Shown here: one piece after another, positions 40,948-46,746 of the stretch
Position numbering within the stretch: the stretch's first letter is position 1
How the letters are laid out: every line of letters starts with the position of its first letter
Source: a virus
DNA length: 46,746 bases
Reading direction: 5' to 3' (one strand)
Virus record (IMG/VR): IMGVR_UViG_3300038338_000003
Span: 1-46,746 of that record
The notes under the pieces: model-generated
Database searches by the model: none
The model's input: only the letters and a program-made list of their open reading frames with translations
What the model was told of the DNA's origin: nothing
Translations under genes and position numbers: made by a program

Positions 40948-41631
40948 GACAGAGTCTCCTCTATCTCTTTGGCTGTGAGTTCCGTTAGCCATTCGTCTTT
41001 TGGGGTTGTTCCTTCTGGAAGGGGGGCAATCGTCAAACGGAAAACAAGATAAAGAATAAGTGTGAAATTTTTTATCTTTTCCGTTGTTATGTATTGAGTA
41101 CCCACATAAGCGATATAGGTGCCCTGCCACGTCCGTCGTGTGCCATCTCCCATTCCGGTCACACACTTCTACAATAACAAACTCCCCATTAGCATAAGAC
41201 CATGCAAGCACTTTATCCCAATCCAGTTTATAGACTTTGAGGGTGTAATGTCCTTTGAGTTTATCAAAGCTGCAAACCTCTTTAACTTCATCGTAAGCTC
41301 TAGCTCCCCAAAATATTTTTACCACATACCCAAGTGCTTCAAGCTCTTCTTTTTGTTTCTTTAGGTGAGCGTGAGGGTCTGTTGGTTTCTTTAGTCCCCA
41401 TGTGACTTTGAAGTCTTTTGAGTTTTCAAAGATCTCTTTGGCTTTCTCATACAGCCTCTGACTTACACCTTGTGCCCTAACTAACTCATTCGGTTGTTTT
41501 TTACCAAACTCTACGGTACAACTAAGGTGGTTTACCAGTTCCGTCTGGATGTAGTCAGGTGCCTCGACCTTGATCCACTCAAGATCCTCACGTGGCGGGA
41601 ATTCTTCCGGTGTTAAATATTCGTTACCCAT
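40944..41631 (-). pseudogene. Accessory gene, apparently frameshifted
   Basis: From ATG 41631 a protein-like sequence runs to about base 41150 (EDLEWIKVEAPDYIQTEL, SQRLYEKAKEIFENSKDF, GEFVIVEVCDRNGRWH). After that the same frame turns into Cys/Arg/Ser-rich sequence, whereas the +1 frame becomes protein-like (TYIAYVGTQYITTEKIKN, then PKDEWLTELTAKEIEETLS) and stops at 40944, exactly on the YopX start. A one-base insertion near 41110-41160 or a programmed shift would join them into a protein of about 228 residues. Product not recognised. AT-rich region. Confidence 0.6.
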
Positions 41632-41789
41632 TTTTCATCCTTCGCTTTCAAGTATTCAGCCAGCCGTACACTGGTTTTCATTAGCCGCACGCGCTCTTTC
41701 GGCCACCGCTCGACCGTTCGTGGTGATACTGGTGTTCCCTCCTTCTCGGTTAGGTAGTCGGCTAGTTGTTGGTGTGTTGCTTGTTTCAT
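41613..41789 (-). CDS. Small HTH DNA-binding protein (second copy)
   Basis: Fifty-eight residues: MKQATHQQLADYLTEKEG, then TPVSPRTVERWPKERVRL, a helix-turn-helix of the same plan as the protein at 24440-24622 (MIKKATHRELAEYLG...DTVKKYP). The end is a helix (TSVRLAEYLKAKDEKWV). It overlaps the following gene start by 19 bases. Likely regulator; inferred. Confidence 0.65.
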   Translation of the reverse strand: MKQATHQQLADYLTEKEGTPVSPRTVERWPKERVRLMKTSVRLAEYLKAKDEKWVTNI

Positions 41790-41792
41790 ATC

Positions 41793-42065
41793 CTATACTC
41801 GCAACGACGCTGAATCAATAAATGCAACAGCATTGAACCAATCATTTTCACTGTCAAATTTTTTTCTAAAAGGGAGACAAACAGTATCTCTGAAAAATAC
41901 CGTACTGTATTTTTTTGAAAAAAGATATAAGCTCAGGTTTTCCTTAAAGCCTCTATCTTTTTCAGCCCTAACGCATATCATTTGCCATAGCCTTCGTGCT
42001 TGCTTATTTCCTACTACAAGCTCATCGAATCTCGACACTGTGTTAAAGTATTTCTGGCTGCTCAT
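41793..42065 (-). CDS. Hypothetical protein, accessory operon
   Basis: Not recognised. Ninety residues, basic and aromatic (SRFDELVVGNKQARRLWQM, LSLYLFSKKYSTVFFRD). AAAAGGATGAG precedes ATG. It follows a promoter-like region and starts the segment that contains the small HTH gene. AT-rich. Confidence 0.55.
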   Translation of the reverse strand: MSSQKYFNTVSRFDELVVGNKQARRLWQMICVRAEKDRGFKENLSLYLFSKKYSTVFFRDTVCLPFRKKFDSENDWFNAVAFIDSASLRV

Positions 42066-42085
42066 CTCTCATCCTTTTTCTTTTG

Positions 42086-42128
42086 TTATGTCATATTGTA
42101 ACGTCATAAACATAAAAGAAAGCTTAAA
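42086..42128 (-). promoter_or_regulatory. Conserved leftward promoter/operator-like block
   Basis: The plus-strand sequence here (TATGTCATATTGTAACGTCA and onward to CTTAAA) aligns with 24751-24790 (TATGTTATATTGTACACCTA ... CTTAAA), which precedes another leftward group with a similar HTH gene. A TACAAT box occurs on the minus strand (42101-42096). The -35 is weak. Confidence 0.4.
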
Positions 42129-42148
42129 TATACGCAGACGTTAGCGGG

Positions 42149-42280
42149 TTATCTTTTAATCGGCTTCACGCCGTTCATCTCGCACCATAGCCGATACACT
42201 TCCCGGGCTTCGAACGTGTCGTGCTGGATAGCGTAGGCCCGTAGGCGCAACTCAGTGCGTTTTTGCTTGCTTGGCTTCAT
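42149..42280 (-). CDS. 43-residue basic microprotein
   Basis: MKPSKQKRTELRLRAYAI, then QHDTFEAREVYRLWCEMN and a GVKPIKR end: a helical basic peptide. Start at 42280 lies inside the upstream gene; the ribosome site (GGAG, about 14 bases before) is far away. Codon use is coherent and GC-richer than its surroundings. Moderate support. Confidence 0.5.
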   Translation of the reverse strand: MKPSKQKRTELRLRAYAIQHDTFEAREVYRLWCEMNGVKPIKR

Positions 42281-42530
42281 GCGCTTTCACGATCTCCGTC
42301 AGTCGCAATTCTGTAAACACTGGCTCACAGTTATCGTCTGCCATCCCATTAAAATGTACAAGTAGCGTTTCATCTTCTGTTACTTCATGAAAGTTCAGCT
42401 TTGCCGTGCCATCCTCTGATGCCTGAACGTCTACTATGTGCGGCACCCCGAACATATCTATCAGGCTTCCGTATGCTGTAATTTTCCCGTCTTTGTCCTT
42501 CGTCATATATATTGGTATTTCCGGCTTCAT
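42252..42530 (-). CDS. Hypothetical acidic protein
   Basis: Not recognised. Ninety-two residues: IYMTKDKDGKITAYGSLI, then HIVDVQASEDGTAKLNFHE and a final helix TEIVKAHEAKQ. AAAAGGGG lies six bases before ATG, overlapping the upstream stop. Beta-rich with repeated DxDG-like turns. Confidence 0.6.
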   Translation of the reverse strand: MKPEIPIYMTKDKDGKITAYGSLIDMFGVPHIVDVQASEDGTAKLNFHEVTEDETLLVHFNGMADDNCEPVFTELRLTEIVKAHEAKQAKTH

Positions 42531-42712
42531 TTGTTCCCCTTTTCATGCTTCTTCACGATCTCCCGTAGTTCGGTGTCGGTGTAGGTTTTCCCGTTTATCA
42601 GGATGGTGACGGCTTGGGCTATTGCGTTGCCGTTTTTGTCGTAGGCGGTAATGCTATACTTTCTCAAGCTTGAGAATTTTTTCACACATTGTAAGCATAG
42701 ATTCGGCATCAA
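42527..42712 (-). CDS. Hypothetical small protein, start uncertain
   Basis: Not recognised. The certain part is YSITAYDKNGNAIAQAV to ELREIVKKHEKGNK, ending on the next start by ATGA. The ATG at 42712 has no ribosome site and overlaps the previous gene by 59 bases; GTG at 42685 or TTG at 42667 are alternatives. Its tail (TELREIVKKHE) resembles the TEIVKAHE tail of the next protein, so the two may be related. Confidence 0.5.
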   Translation of the reverse strand: MMPNLCLQCVKKFSSLRKYSITAYDKNGNAIAQAVTILINGKTYTDTELREIVKKHEKGNK

Positions 42713-42881
42713 AATAATACTTAGTTCCGTTTGGCAATGTCATCATTACATTCATGCCTTTATCTTCTAATGGATAGTTTTCTATGCGTATTAAATGGCC
42801 CTTTGACCGCTTATTATTTATCGACTCTTGATCTTCGCATTTTGATTCAAGTGTTATATTTTTTCTGTAAGTAATATTCAT
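42654..42881 (-). CDS. Hypothetical protein, accessory operon
   Basis: Not recognised. Seventy-five residues: MNITYRKNITLESKCEDQ, KGHLIRIENYPLEDKGM, LPNGTKYYFDAESMLTMC. GGGGAGG lies eight bases before ATG 42881, which overlaps the upstream stop. A longer in-frame start at 42923 lies within the previous gene and is less likely. AT-rich. Confidence 0.6.
   Translation of the reverse strand: MNITYRKNITLESKCEDQESINNKRSKGHLIRIENYPLEDKGMNVMMTLPNGTKYYFDAESMLTMCEKILKLEKV
42661..42676. other. 16-base perfect palindrome TTCTCAAGCTTGAGAA
   Basis: Two eight-base arms with no spacer, followed on the plus strand by six Ts (42677-42682). As RNA on the plus strand it could form a six-pair stem with an AGCT loop and a T run, a small terminator facing against the operon. 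It lies in coding overlap of two genes. Confidence 0.5.
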
Positions 42882-43075
42882 CACTCTTCCTCCCCGCTGT
42901 ATTCGACTGGCTCGTCTTGCCAAGTTAGGTCACGGCCTATGAGTTTTTTGATTGTGCCTTTAGGGACACAACACCATTCTCCCTCTGAGAACCAGACCCA
43001 CTCTCTTCTTCTCGGCGCTTGTTCGTAAACATACTCATCTCCATCCTCATCCACTGCTAACCATATTGTTGTCAT
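42881..43075 (-). CDS. Hypothetical Trp/Glu-rich protein
   Basis: Not recognised. Sixty-four residues: a strand pair WLAVDEDGDEYVYEQAPR, then EWVWFSEGEWCCVPKGTI, resembling the many phage proteins of the 'xAVDxDGxExIFxxxPxR' type that appear in accessory operons. AAGGAG precedes ATG. ATGA overlap on both sides. Confidence 0.65.
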   Translation of the reverse strand: MTTIWLAVDEDGDEYVYEQAPRRREWVWFSEGEWCCVPKGTIKKLIGRDLTWQDEPVEYSGEEE

Positions 43076-43284
43076 TTTAGTCTCCTTGTCAACGGCTCAA
43101 AAATAGCCATTATTGTGTTCTCTAGCTTGCTTATTGCTTTATCGTACATATCAGATGCACTGCCGCCGCTACCTATCCATATTGCGGGAACGATTAAGAA
43201 AATAAAAATAGCGATGACTGCACCGATGGGCCATACTATAATCGCCAATAGTGCTATAGCTATTCTTAATAGTATCTGCTTCAT
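43072..43284 (-). CDS. Membrane protein, one or two spans
   Basis: Seventy residues. A continuous hydrophobic region at about 4-34 (LLRIAIALLAIIVWPIGAV, then IAIFIFLIVPAIWIG) can cross the membrane once or as a hairpin; the rest is an amphipathic helix (MYDKAISKLENTIMAIFE). ATG 43284 with GAGGTGA before it; longer in-frame start excluded because the upstream gene occupies it. Confidence 0.65.
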   Translation of the reverse strand: MKQILLRIAIALLAIIVWPIGAVIAIFIFLIVPAIWIGSGGSASDMYDKAISKLENTIMAIFEPLTRRLK

Positions 43285-43288
43285 CTCA

Positions 43289-43435
43289 TCACCTCTTCTC
43301 TTCATAGTTCTCAATCGTCTCAATAACAAGAGGCTCATAAAAAGCTTTATACGTCCATACTGGTACGTACTCCAGTGCTAACAATAAGAAAGCCACCGTT
43401 GACAATGGTATCAAAGCTAACACAATCCATCTCAT
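43289..43435 (-). CDS. 48-residue single-span membrane protein
   Basis: MRWIVLALIPLSTVAFLL then LALEYVPVWTYKAFYEPL and an acidic end ENYEEKR. One N-terminal span, signal-anchor type. ATG overlaps the upstream TGA (ATGA). It sits next to another membrane protein, and the two may pair. Confidence 0.6.
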   Translation of the reverse strand: MRWIVLALIPLSTVAFLLLALEYVPVWTYKAFYEPLVIETIENYEEKR

Positions 43436-43752
43436 GCGTAAACCTTTCTGCTTCTTAACGATACTGTATCTTTTAAGGTATAAACTTTTTGCTGATAATT
43501 CTTGCGAGGGTCAACAGAAGCCATGGTATTTTCTTCTATTTCGCTACTATTAACATATCTAATAAATTTAAAATTCCAGTCATGCTGTCCTGTTCCACCA
43601 TAGTATCCTGAAGTAGTGCAAGAGTATAAAGCAATTAGTCCACTTTCCATATCAACAAGATACTTTTTATTTGAAACGCTCTTGTACGGAACAGAAAAAG
43701 CACATTTTATTGAAAAGTCTTTACCTTTATATAAATCTATCTTACTCATCAA
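43432..43752 (-). CDS. Hypothetical protein with Tyr/Gly loop
   Basis: Not recognised. A 106-residue protein: KIDLYKGKDFSIKCAFSV, MESGLIALYSCTTSGYYGG, HDWNFKFIRYVNSSEIEE. Beta-rich. The start is MM with ATG at 43752 or 43749; the upstream stop overlaps. AT-rich codon use unlike the structural genes. Confidence 0.55.
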   Translation of the reverse strand: MMSKIDLYKGKDFSIKCAFSVPYKSVSNKKYLVDMESGLIALYSCTTSGYYGGTGQHDWNFKFIRYVNSSEIEENTMASVDPRKNYQQKVYTLKDTVSLRSRKVYA

Positions 43753-43967
43753 GTAATCTTTTCTATGTCTCTTGGTCTAAAGTAACGAATACGACCAGAT
43801 ACACCCGTATAGTCAGAACAAAAAGTACCTATATGCTCACATTTCACGACTATGTAATTATTTGTATTTTCATCTTGTTTTGGCAATAATACCTTTAATG
43901 GTCTAATTACATATGGATTACCTGTTAATTTATGAATTGTATTTAATTTAATATCTTGATGTCTCAT
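43749..43967 (-). CDS. Hypothetical small basic protein
   Basis: Not recognised. Seventy-two residues: TIHKLTGNPYVIRPLKVL, then NNYIVVKCEHIGTFCSDY and GRIRYFRPRDIEKIT, likely a beta barrel-like small domain. AGGGTAAGGG precedes ATG. AT-rich. Confidence 0.55.
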   Translation of the reverse strand: MRHQDIKLNTIHKLTGNPYVIRPLKVLLPKQDENTNNYIVVKCEHIGTFCSDYTGVSGRIRYFRPRDIEKIT

Positions 43968-43983
43968 CCCTTACCCTTTCACT

Positions 43984-44202
43984 TTATAAACGCCCCTCGG
44001 CGGTAGCGTTTGCGAGCTCTTCATCCATACATGCACGCGCCTGCGGACCTCTGGCACGGCACGCGTACCCTTTATTAAATCCTACGAAAAACCCAGCTCT
44101 TTTAGCGTACTCTACCTCTTCACGTACGATACGACGTTCGCGCTGTAGTAGATACACAACCGTGGCAACATACAGTGCACAGGCTATTACTACCGTCCAC
44201 AT
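43984..44202 (-). CDS. Hypothetical membrane-anchored protein
   Basis: Seventy-two residues: an N-terminal span (WTVVIACALYVATVVYLL), then a basic helix (QRERRIVREEVEYAKRAG), and a Cys pair region (GYACRARGPQARACMDE). Single-pass anchor with a cytoplasmic tail. GGGGGTGTGGG precedes ATG. From here rightwards the base composition returns to that of the core phage. Confidence 0.6.
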   Translation of the reverse strand: MWTVVIACALYVATVVYLLQRERRIVREEVEYAKRAGFFVGFNKGYACRARGPQARACMDEELANATAEGRL

Positions 44203-44576
44203 CCCACACCCCCAGCGTTCTCAGCGAGGGACAAAATAGCCGCCTTGCTCATATCGTAGCGTTTCTCACTGTGGGCGTTTGCGAACTCCTCGCTAACGTC
44301 CGCCGGATCGAGCGCCACCCCTGCTATCTTCTCTACGAACCTCAGCAGCCACGCTTTAGTTACGCGGAAGCGGCGGTCCATAGGCGCGTCGTAGAACTTG
44401 ATCTCCTGTTTGGTACGGCTGCGTGGCCGCGCTGGGCTGGCGATACGTAACGGCGGCTCCTCGTCGAAGCGCGTGGAGTCTTTCATCGGGTCACGTTCCA
44501 GATCTTTACGTTTCGACGGTTTAATGTTGAGCTCTTTACATTTCTTTTTATAACTCTTGTATGCTTCTTTAGTCAT
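44190..44576 (-). CDS. Hypothetical basic protein
   Basis: Not recognised. A 128-residue protein: Lys-rich start (TKEAYKSYKKKCKELNIK), a basic linker (ASPARPRSRTKQEIKFYD), then helices (WLLRFVEKIAGVALDPAD, YDMSKAAILSLAENAGG). GGAGGAG before ATG 44576. Could bind DNA. Overlaps both neighbours. Confidence 0.6.
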   Translation of the reverse strand: MTKEAYKSYKKKCKELNIKPSKRKDLERDPMKDSTRFDEEPPLRIASPARPRSRTKQEIKFYDAPMDRRFRVTKAWLLRFVEKIAGVALDPADVSEEFANAHSEKRYDMSKAAILSLAENAGGVGCGR

Positions 44577-44760
44577 TGTGCTTCTCCTCCATAGGTATGA
44601 TCCACACGATACGGCCGTCCTCGTCGAACGTGTAGCGCGTGGTCTCCGGTACGATACGGTTACTGCCGTCGTCGCACGTGTACATAGCCGCCACAACGTA
44701 CGCCCCGCGGCGCTCGTCCCAGGCTTCAAACTGTTTCACTATATCACATCCCTCTATCAT
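44569..44760 (-). CDS. Hypothetical small beta-rich protein
   Basis: Not recognised. Sixty-three residues: VKQFEAWDERRGAYVVAAM, NRIVPETTRYTFDEDGRI, VWIIPMEEKHND. Its acidic turns and strands resemble small phage accessory proteins. Overlaps the next gene by eight bases. Confidence 0.55.
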   Translation of the reverse strand: MIEGCDIVKQFEAWDERRGAYVVAAMYTCDDGSNRIVPETTRYTFDEDGRIVWIIPMEEKHND

Positions 44761-44761
44761 A

Positions 44762-44845
44762 CTAAGCCTCCATTTTCGCTATGAGGTAGATCACGCCGCA
44801 GACTGCGAGCGCGGCTACTGCCAAAGCTATCTCTATCGTGTTCAC
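44762..44845 (-). CDS. 27-residue membrane microprotein
   Basis: GTG start at 44845 overlaps the upstream TAG by one base; GGGAGGG lies eight bases before. MNTIEIALAVAALAVCGV then IYLIAKMEA: a single span of about 20 residues with a short charged tail. Fits a phage membrane peptide of unknown role. Confidence 0.6.
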   Translation of the reverse strand: MNTIEIALAVAALAVCGVIYLIAKMEA

Positions 44846-45084
44846 TATTCGGCCCTCCCGTTCTTAACGTAACCGCACAGGCGTACGTATGCACCTACCG
44901 CGCGCTCCCGCGATCCGAAGATCTCAGTATAGCACTGTGCGCCGTCTTTGAGGTACACACGCTGCGCTTTTACGTCTATCTTAACCTGCGCGTCACCCTT
45001 ACCGTAATACTTATCGAAACGGGCGGCGCGGAACTCATCGTAGCGGCAGGCACTCGCCAGTGGTAGTTTAGGCTTTACTGGCAT
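44845..45084 (-). CDS. Hypothetical basic protein
   Basis: Not recognised. Seventy-nine residues: MPVKPKLPLASACRYDEF, KYYGKGDAQVKIDVKAQR, ERAVGAYVRLCGYVKNG. Start ATG 45084 has GAGGGGGTG before it; a GTG/ATG at 45099 would add five residues. Overlaps the RHH gene by 17 bases. Confidence 0.55.
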   Translation of the reverse strand: MPVKPKLPLASACRYDEFRAARFDKYYGKGDAQVKIDVKAQRVYLKDGAQCYTEIFGSRERAVGAYVRLCGYVKNGRAE

Positions 45085-45292
45085 GGGACACCCCCTCACT
45101 GTCCGCGATCAGTTTCTCGATCACGTCCGTCATATTCCGGAGCTTTTCGTCGCCCATCTTGATCAGCTGGAGCTTTTTATAGGTCTCCCGCTCCACCTTT
45201 ATAGTCATTCTGTTATCAGGCATTACGCACCCCCCCGTAAGTATGCGCCTGGCTAATGCCCGCTGCGCTATTGCTCTTGTATTTTCTCCCAT
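45068..45292 (-). CDS. Ribbon-helix-helix-like regulator
   Basis: Up to 74 residues. The core from residue 27 (RMTIKVERETYKKLQLIK, then NMTDVIEKLIADSE) fits the Arc/MetJ ribbon-helix-helix fold: an alternating strand and two helices with a Thr-Asp turn. Start uncertain: ATG 45292 has GAGGTGG before it; internal ATG 45223 follows a G7 run and removes an Arg-rich lead (ARRILTGGC). Probably regulates the accessory operon. Coupled to the upstream gene. Confidence 0.65.
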   Translation of the reverse strand: MGENTRAIAQRALARRILTGGCVMPDNRMTIKVERETYKKLQLIKMGDEKLRNMTDVIEKLIADSEGVSHASKA

Positions 45293-45293
45293 A

Positions 45294-45476
45294 TCACACC
45301 ACCTCTACATATTCAAGTACAACGTTATGCACTTTAAGGTTTTTACGCTTCAAGTAACGCTTTCTGATTTTAGACTTCGCCTTAGCCTCGCTAACCGCTT
45401 TTACAGTAAACCATTTCTCGCCAAAGTCCTCGGTCCTCTTATCTTCCACTTGGGCATACCCTTCAAACTTTAGCAT
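45294..45476 (-). CDS. Hypothetical small basic protein, first gene of accessory operon
   Basis: Not recognised. Sixty residues: MLKFEGYAQVEDKRTEDF, GEKWFTVKAVSEAKAKSK, then RKRYLKRKNLKVHNVVLE, ending in a beta strand. The VEDKRTEDFGEKWFTVKA pattern occurs in small phage proteins with a cystatin-like or beta-alpha fold. AAAAAGGAG precedes ATG. AT-rich. Confidence 0.6.
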   Translation of the reverse strand: MLKFEGYAQVEDKRTEDFGEKWFTVKAVSEAKAKSKIRKRYLKRKNLKVHNVVLEYVEVV

Positions 45477-45669
45477 TTTAGCTCCTTTTTAGTAATCTGG
45501 GAGCGTCAGCCGTAGCGCACTCCAACTCTCTGTATATCCCAAATTGTAGACAAGTAGACATTAATTACAGCTTAATTACTTCGTGTTAGTAGCAATTTGC
45601 AGTTAGAAGTAGTGTTTATAGCTACTTGCGGTTACCAATCGCTTACAATAGGAAGTAAAACGGGTAAAA

Positions 45670-45944
45670 TACCCCGCATTTTCAAAACTGTACGGGGTGC
45701 CTTGAAACCCCCTATTTCAGGGGTCTGTGGCGGGTCGTACCCCGCACCCCGTACCAGCCGCTATTTCTCCCAGACTACCCGTGGCACCCACGGGGGTAAC
45801 TGTATACCCTATATATGTATACATTCTCTATTACTCTAATATAGAGAAGTACGGGGTATACGGGGTATAGGGTGGTGTAGAGCCCTATTTTAGGGGGTTT
45901 CAAGACACCCCGTACCGCTGGGTAATCGAGGGGTATGCGGGGTA
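45670..45944. repeat. Eight-copy iteron TRCGGGGTR
   Basis: Nine-base sites on both strands: minus at 45670-45678, 45738-45746, 45745-45753, 45906-45914; plus at 45691-45699, 45850-45858, 45859-45867, 45936-45944. Three flavours occur (TACGGGGTA, TACGGGGTG, TGCGGGGTA). Two pairs are in direct contact or overlap. Confidence 0.85.
45690..45915. repeat. Long-range inverted repeat, 25-base arms
   Basis: Arms 45690-45714 and 45891-45915 are inverted copies (24 of 25 bases; the motif runs from GTACGGGGTG through CTTGAAACCCCCTA). They enclose 176 bases including the AT-rich core, and each arm holds one iteron. Confidence 0.85.
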
Positions 45945-45956
45945 TCGGCACCTGTG

Positions 45957-45965
45957 TGGTATCAT
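45957..45965 (+). promoter_or_regulatory. Extended -10 promoter
   Basis: TGGTATCAT, the TGnTATAAT type with one mismatch, 25 bases before the ATG at 45990. No -35 is seen. Same class as those at 1644 and 22229. Confidence 0.55.
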
Positions 45966-45989
45966 TAGGCTAAACAGGAGGGCGGACCG

Positions 45990-46694
45990 ATGTTTAGTGT
46001 GGATGCAAGCAACGTTAAGAAGTACGAGCGGGATCTTAAGGTGTTCGCTAAGCGGGCGTACCCGTTCGCTACAAAGACTACTGTTAATCGTGCGGCGTTT
46101 GATGCACAGCGTAACGCCCGCGAAGGTGTGCGGGATGATATGGTGCTCCGTAATCGTTTCACGGTGCAGAGTGTACAGGTGGGCCAGACGCGTACGCTGC
46201 AGGTCTCACGGCAGCGGGCTCTCGTCGGGTCTTCCGCTGAGTACATGGCGGACCAGGAGTTCGGCGCTATTAAAGCGAAGCGGGGAAAAGAGGGCGTATC
46301 GATAGCTACGGGCTACTCAGCAGGGCAGCAGGGCGAGCAACCGCGTACGCGCCTACCGCGTAAGGCTAACAAGATGGCCAATATACAGCTGCAGCGACGA
46401 CGTAAGCGTGGTGGTACGAAACGGCAGCAGAATCTAATAGCAATCAAAGAGGCGGCGAAGAGCGGGCGTAAGTACGTGTTCCTGGACCTTGGGAGGAGTA
46501 AGGGTATCTTCAAGGTGATCGGCGGCGCGAGACGCCCTAAGATCAAGATGGTGCATGACCTTACGAGAGATAGCGTAGTGATCCCGCGTAACCCGTGGCT
46601 AGCTCCAGCGGTACGTAAGACGGAGGATAAGATACCTAAGTTCTACGAGGAGGCGCTCGTCTTCCAGCTTAAGCGTCGCGGACTGTTTGACTAG
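45990..46694 (+). CDS. Minor tail / tail completion protein, gpZ-like
   Basis: A 234-residue strongly basic protein of the 'prophage minor tail protein Z' group: an N-terminal helix (VKKYERDLKVFAKRAYPF), the conserved TTVNRAAFDAQRNAREGV and RNRFTVQSVQVGQTRTL, then a middle with EYMADQEFGA. The GPZ family joins or completes the tail. Finding it before the terminase rather than in the tail cluster is unusual. AGGAGGG precedes ATG. It is the first gene of the late unit seen here, and the small terminase should follow beyond the edge. Confidence 0.75.
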   Translation: MFSVDASNVKKYERDLKVFAKRAYPFATKTTVNRAAFDAQRNAREGVRDDMVLRNRFTVQSVQVGQTRTLQVSRQRALVGSSAEYMADQEFGAIKAKRGKEGVSIATGYSAGQQGEQPRTRLPRKANKMANIQLQRRRKRGGTKRQQNLIAIKEAAKSGRKYVFLDLGRSKGIFKVIGGARRPKIKMVHDLTRDSVVIPRNPWLAPAVRKTEDKIPKFYEEALVFQLKRRGLFD

Positions 46695-46746
46695 ATAGCG
46701 CACGTGCGTTACGTAGAGCTAGCCAGAAGCCACGAACGTAGCTACC
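46695..46746 (+). other. Right edge, start of next intergenic region
   Basis: Fifty-two bases with no gene start in frame. It contains a CGCACGTGCG palindrome (46699-46708) and two copies of ACGTAG. The terminase small subunit is expected further right or, on a circular map, between this edge and base 1. Confidence 0.4.

Larger units (their letters stand above)
45477..45989. other. Gene-free region between divergent transcription units
   Basis: 513 bases with no convincing gene on either strand. From left: an AT-rich lead (45540-45650), iterons and inverted repeats (45670-45944), an AT-rich core (45800-45848) that contains the TTCTCTAT/ATAGAGAA hairpin (45824-45831, 45841-45848), a seven-base stem CCCGTGG/CCACGGG (45778-45794) and a promoter for the rightward gene at its end. 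Replication origin or packaging site are the two best readings. Confidence 0.6.

Noticed and set aside
45480-45989. CRISPR array in the repeat-rich intergenic region
   Set aside because: Repeats are nine bases, on both strands and irregularly spaced; no spacer structure.

Overview
The window is most of a tailed double-stranded DNA phage genome. A family of lambda-like head genes (large terminase, portal, ClpP-like protease with an in-frame scaffold, gpD-like decoration protein, gpE-like capsid protein, FI-like protein) is followed by a Mu-like contractile tail (sheath, tube, frameshifted chaperone, tape measure, gpN, gp44 to gp48 baseplate set). It is therefore a myovirus with a lambda-type head and a Mu-type tail. 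No integrase, excisionase or CI-like repressor was recognised, so the sequence gives no positive sign of a temperate life style. The amidase endolysin, holin and sigma70-like promoters point to a bacterial host using a normal RpoD polymerase, probably Gram-negative; the host genus cannot be read from the sequence. No tRNA, rRNA, CRISPR array or insertion sequence was seen.

Layout: (1) bases 3-23954, rightward: packaging, head, tail, fibres and lysis. The terminase large subunit is cut by the left edge, and its partner small subunit is not in the window. (2) 23976-30906, leftward: family A DNA polymerase, a small beta-clamp-like protein, a DUF2815 ssDNA-binding protein, a DUF2800 nuclease-like protein and several tiny genes. 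(3) 31046-40413, rightward: SF2 helicase, two DNA methyltransferases, VRR-NUC nuclease, tandem TetR-type regulator, P4-type primase-helicase and a PP-loop (PAPS-reductase-like) protein, with five microproteins of 24-45 codons tucked between them by ATGA-type overlaps. (4) 40376-45476, leftward: an accessory operon of small, mostly unrecognised and AT-richer genes (YopX-like, small HTH, membrane peptides, a ribbon-helix-helix protein). (5) 45477-45989, a 513-base gene-free region with eight copies of a 9-base iteron, a 25-base inverted repeat and an AT-rich core, followed by a rightward late gene (gpZ-like) that runs towards the right edge. If the genome is circular or circularly permuted, block 5 leads back into the terminase genes.

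Regulation visible in the sequence: near-perfect sigma70 promoters face away from each other between blocks 2 and 3 (30942-31025) and share a 9-base inverted repeat. A third promoter (36041-36069) in front of the TetR-like gene shares the same spacer sequence, so these look like one regulated set. The late side uses extended -10 promoters (TGnTAYMAT) at 1644, 22229 and 45957. Nearly all genes are packed with 1-20 base overlaps, implying translational coupling.

Signs of recombination: the receptor-binding end of the tail (about 20280-22230), the middle of the adenine/cytosine-N4 methyltransferase (about 35285-35715), the clamp gene (27306-27851) and block 4 are visibly AT-richer than the rest and look like recent exchanges.
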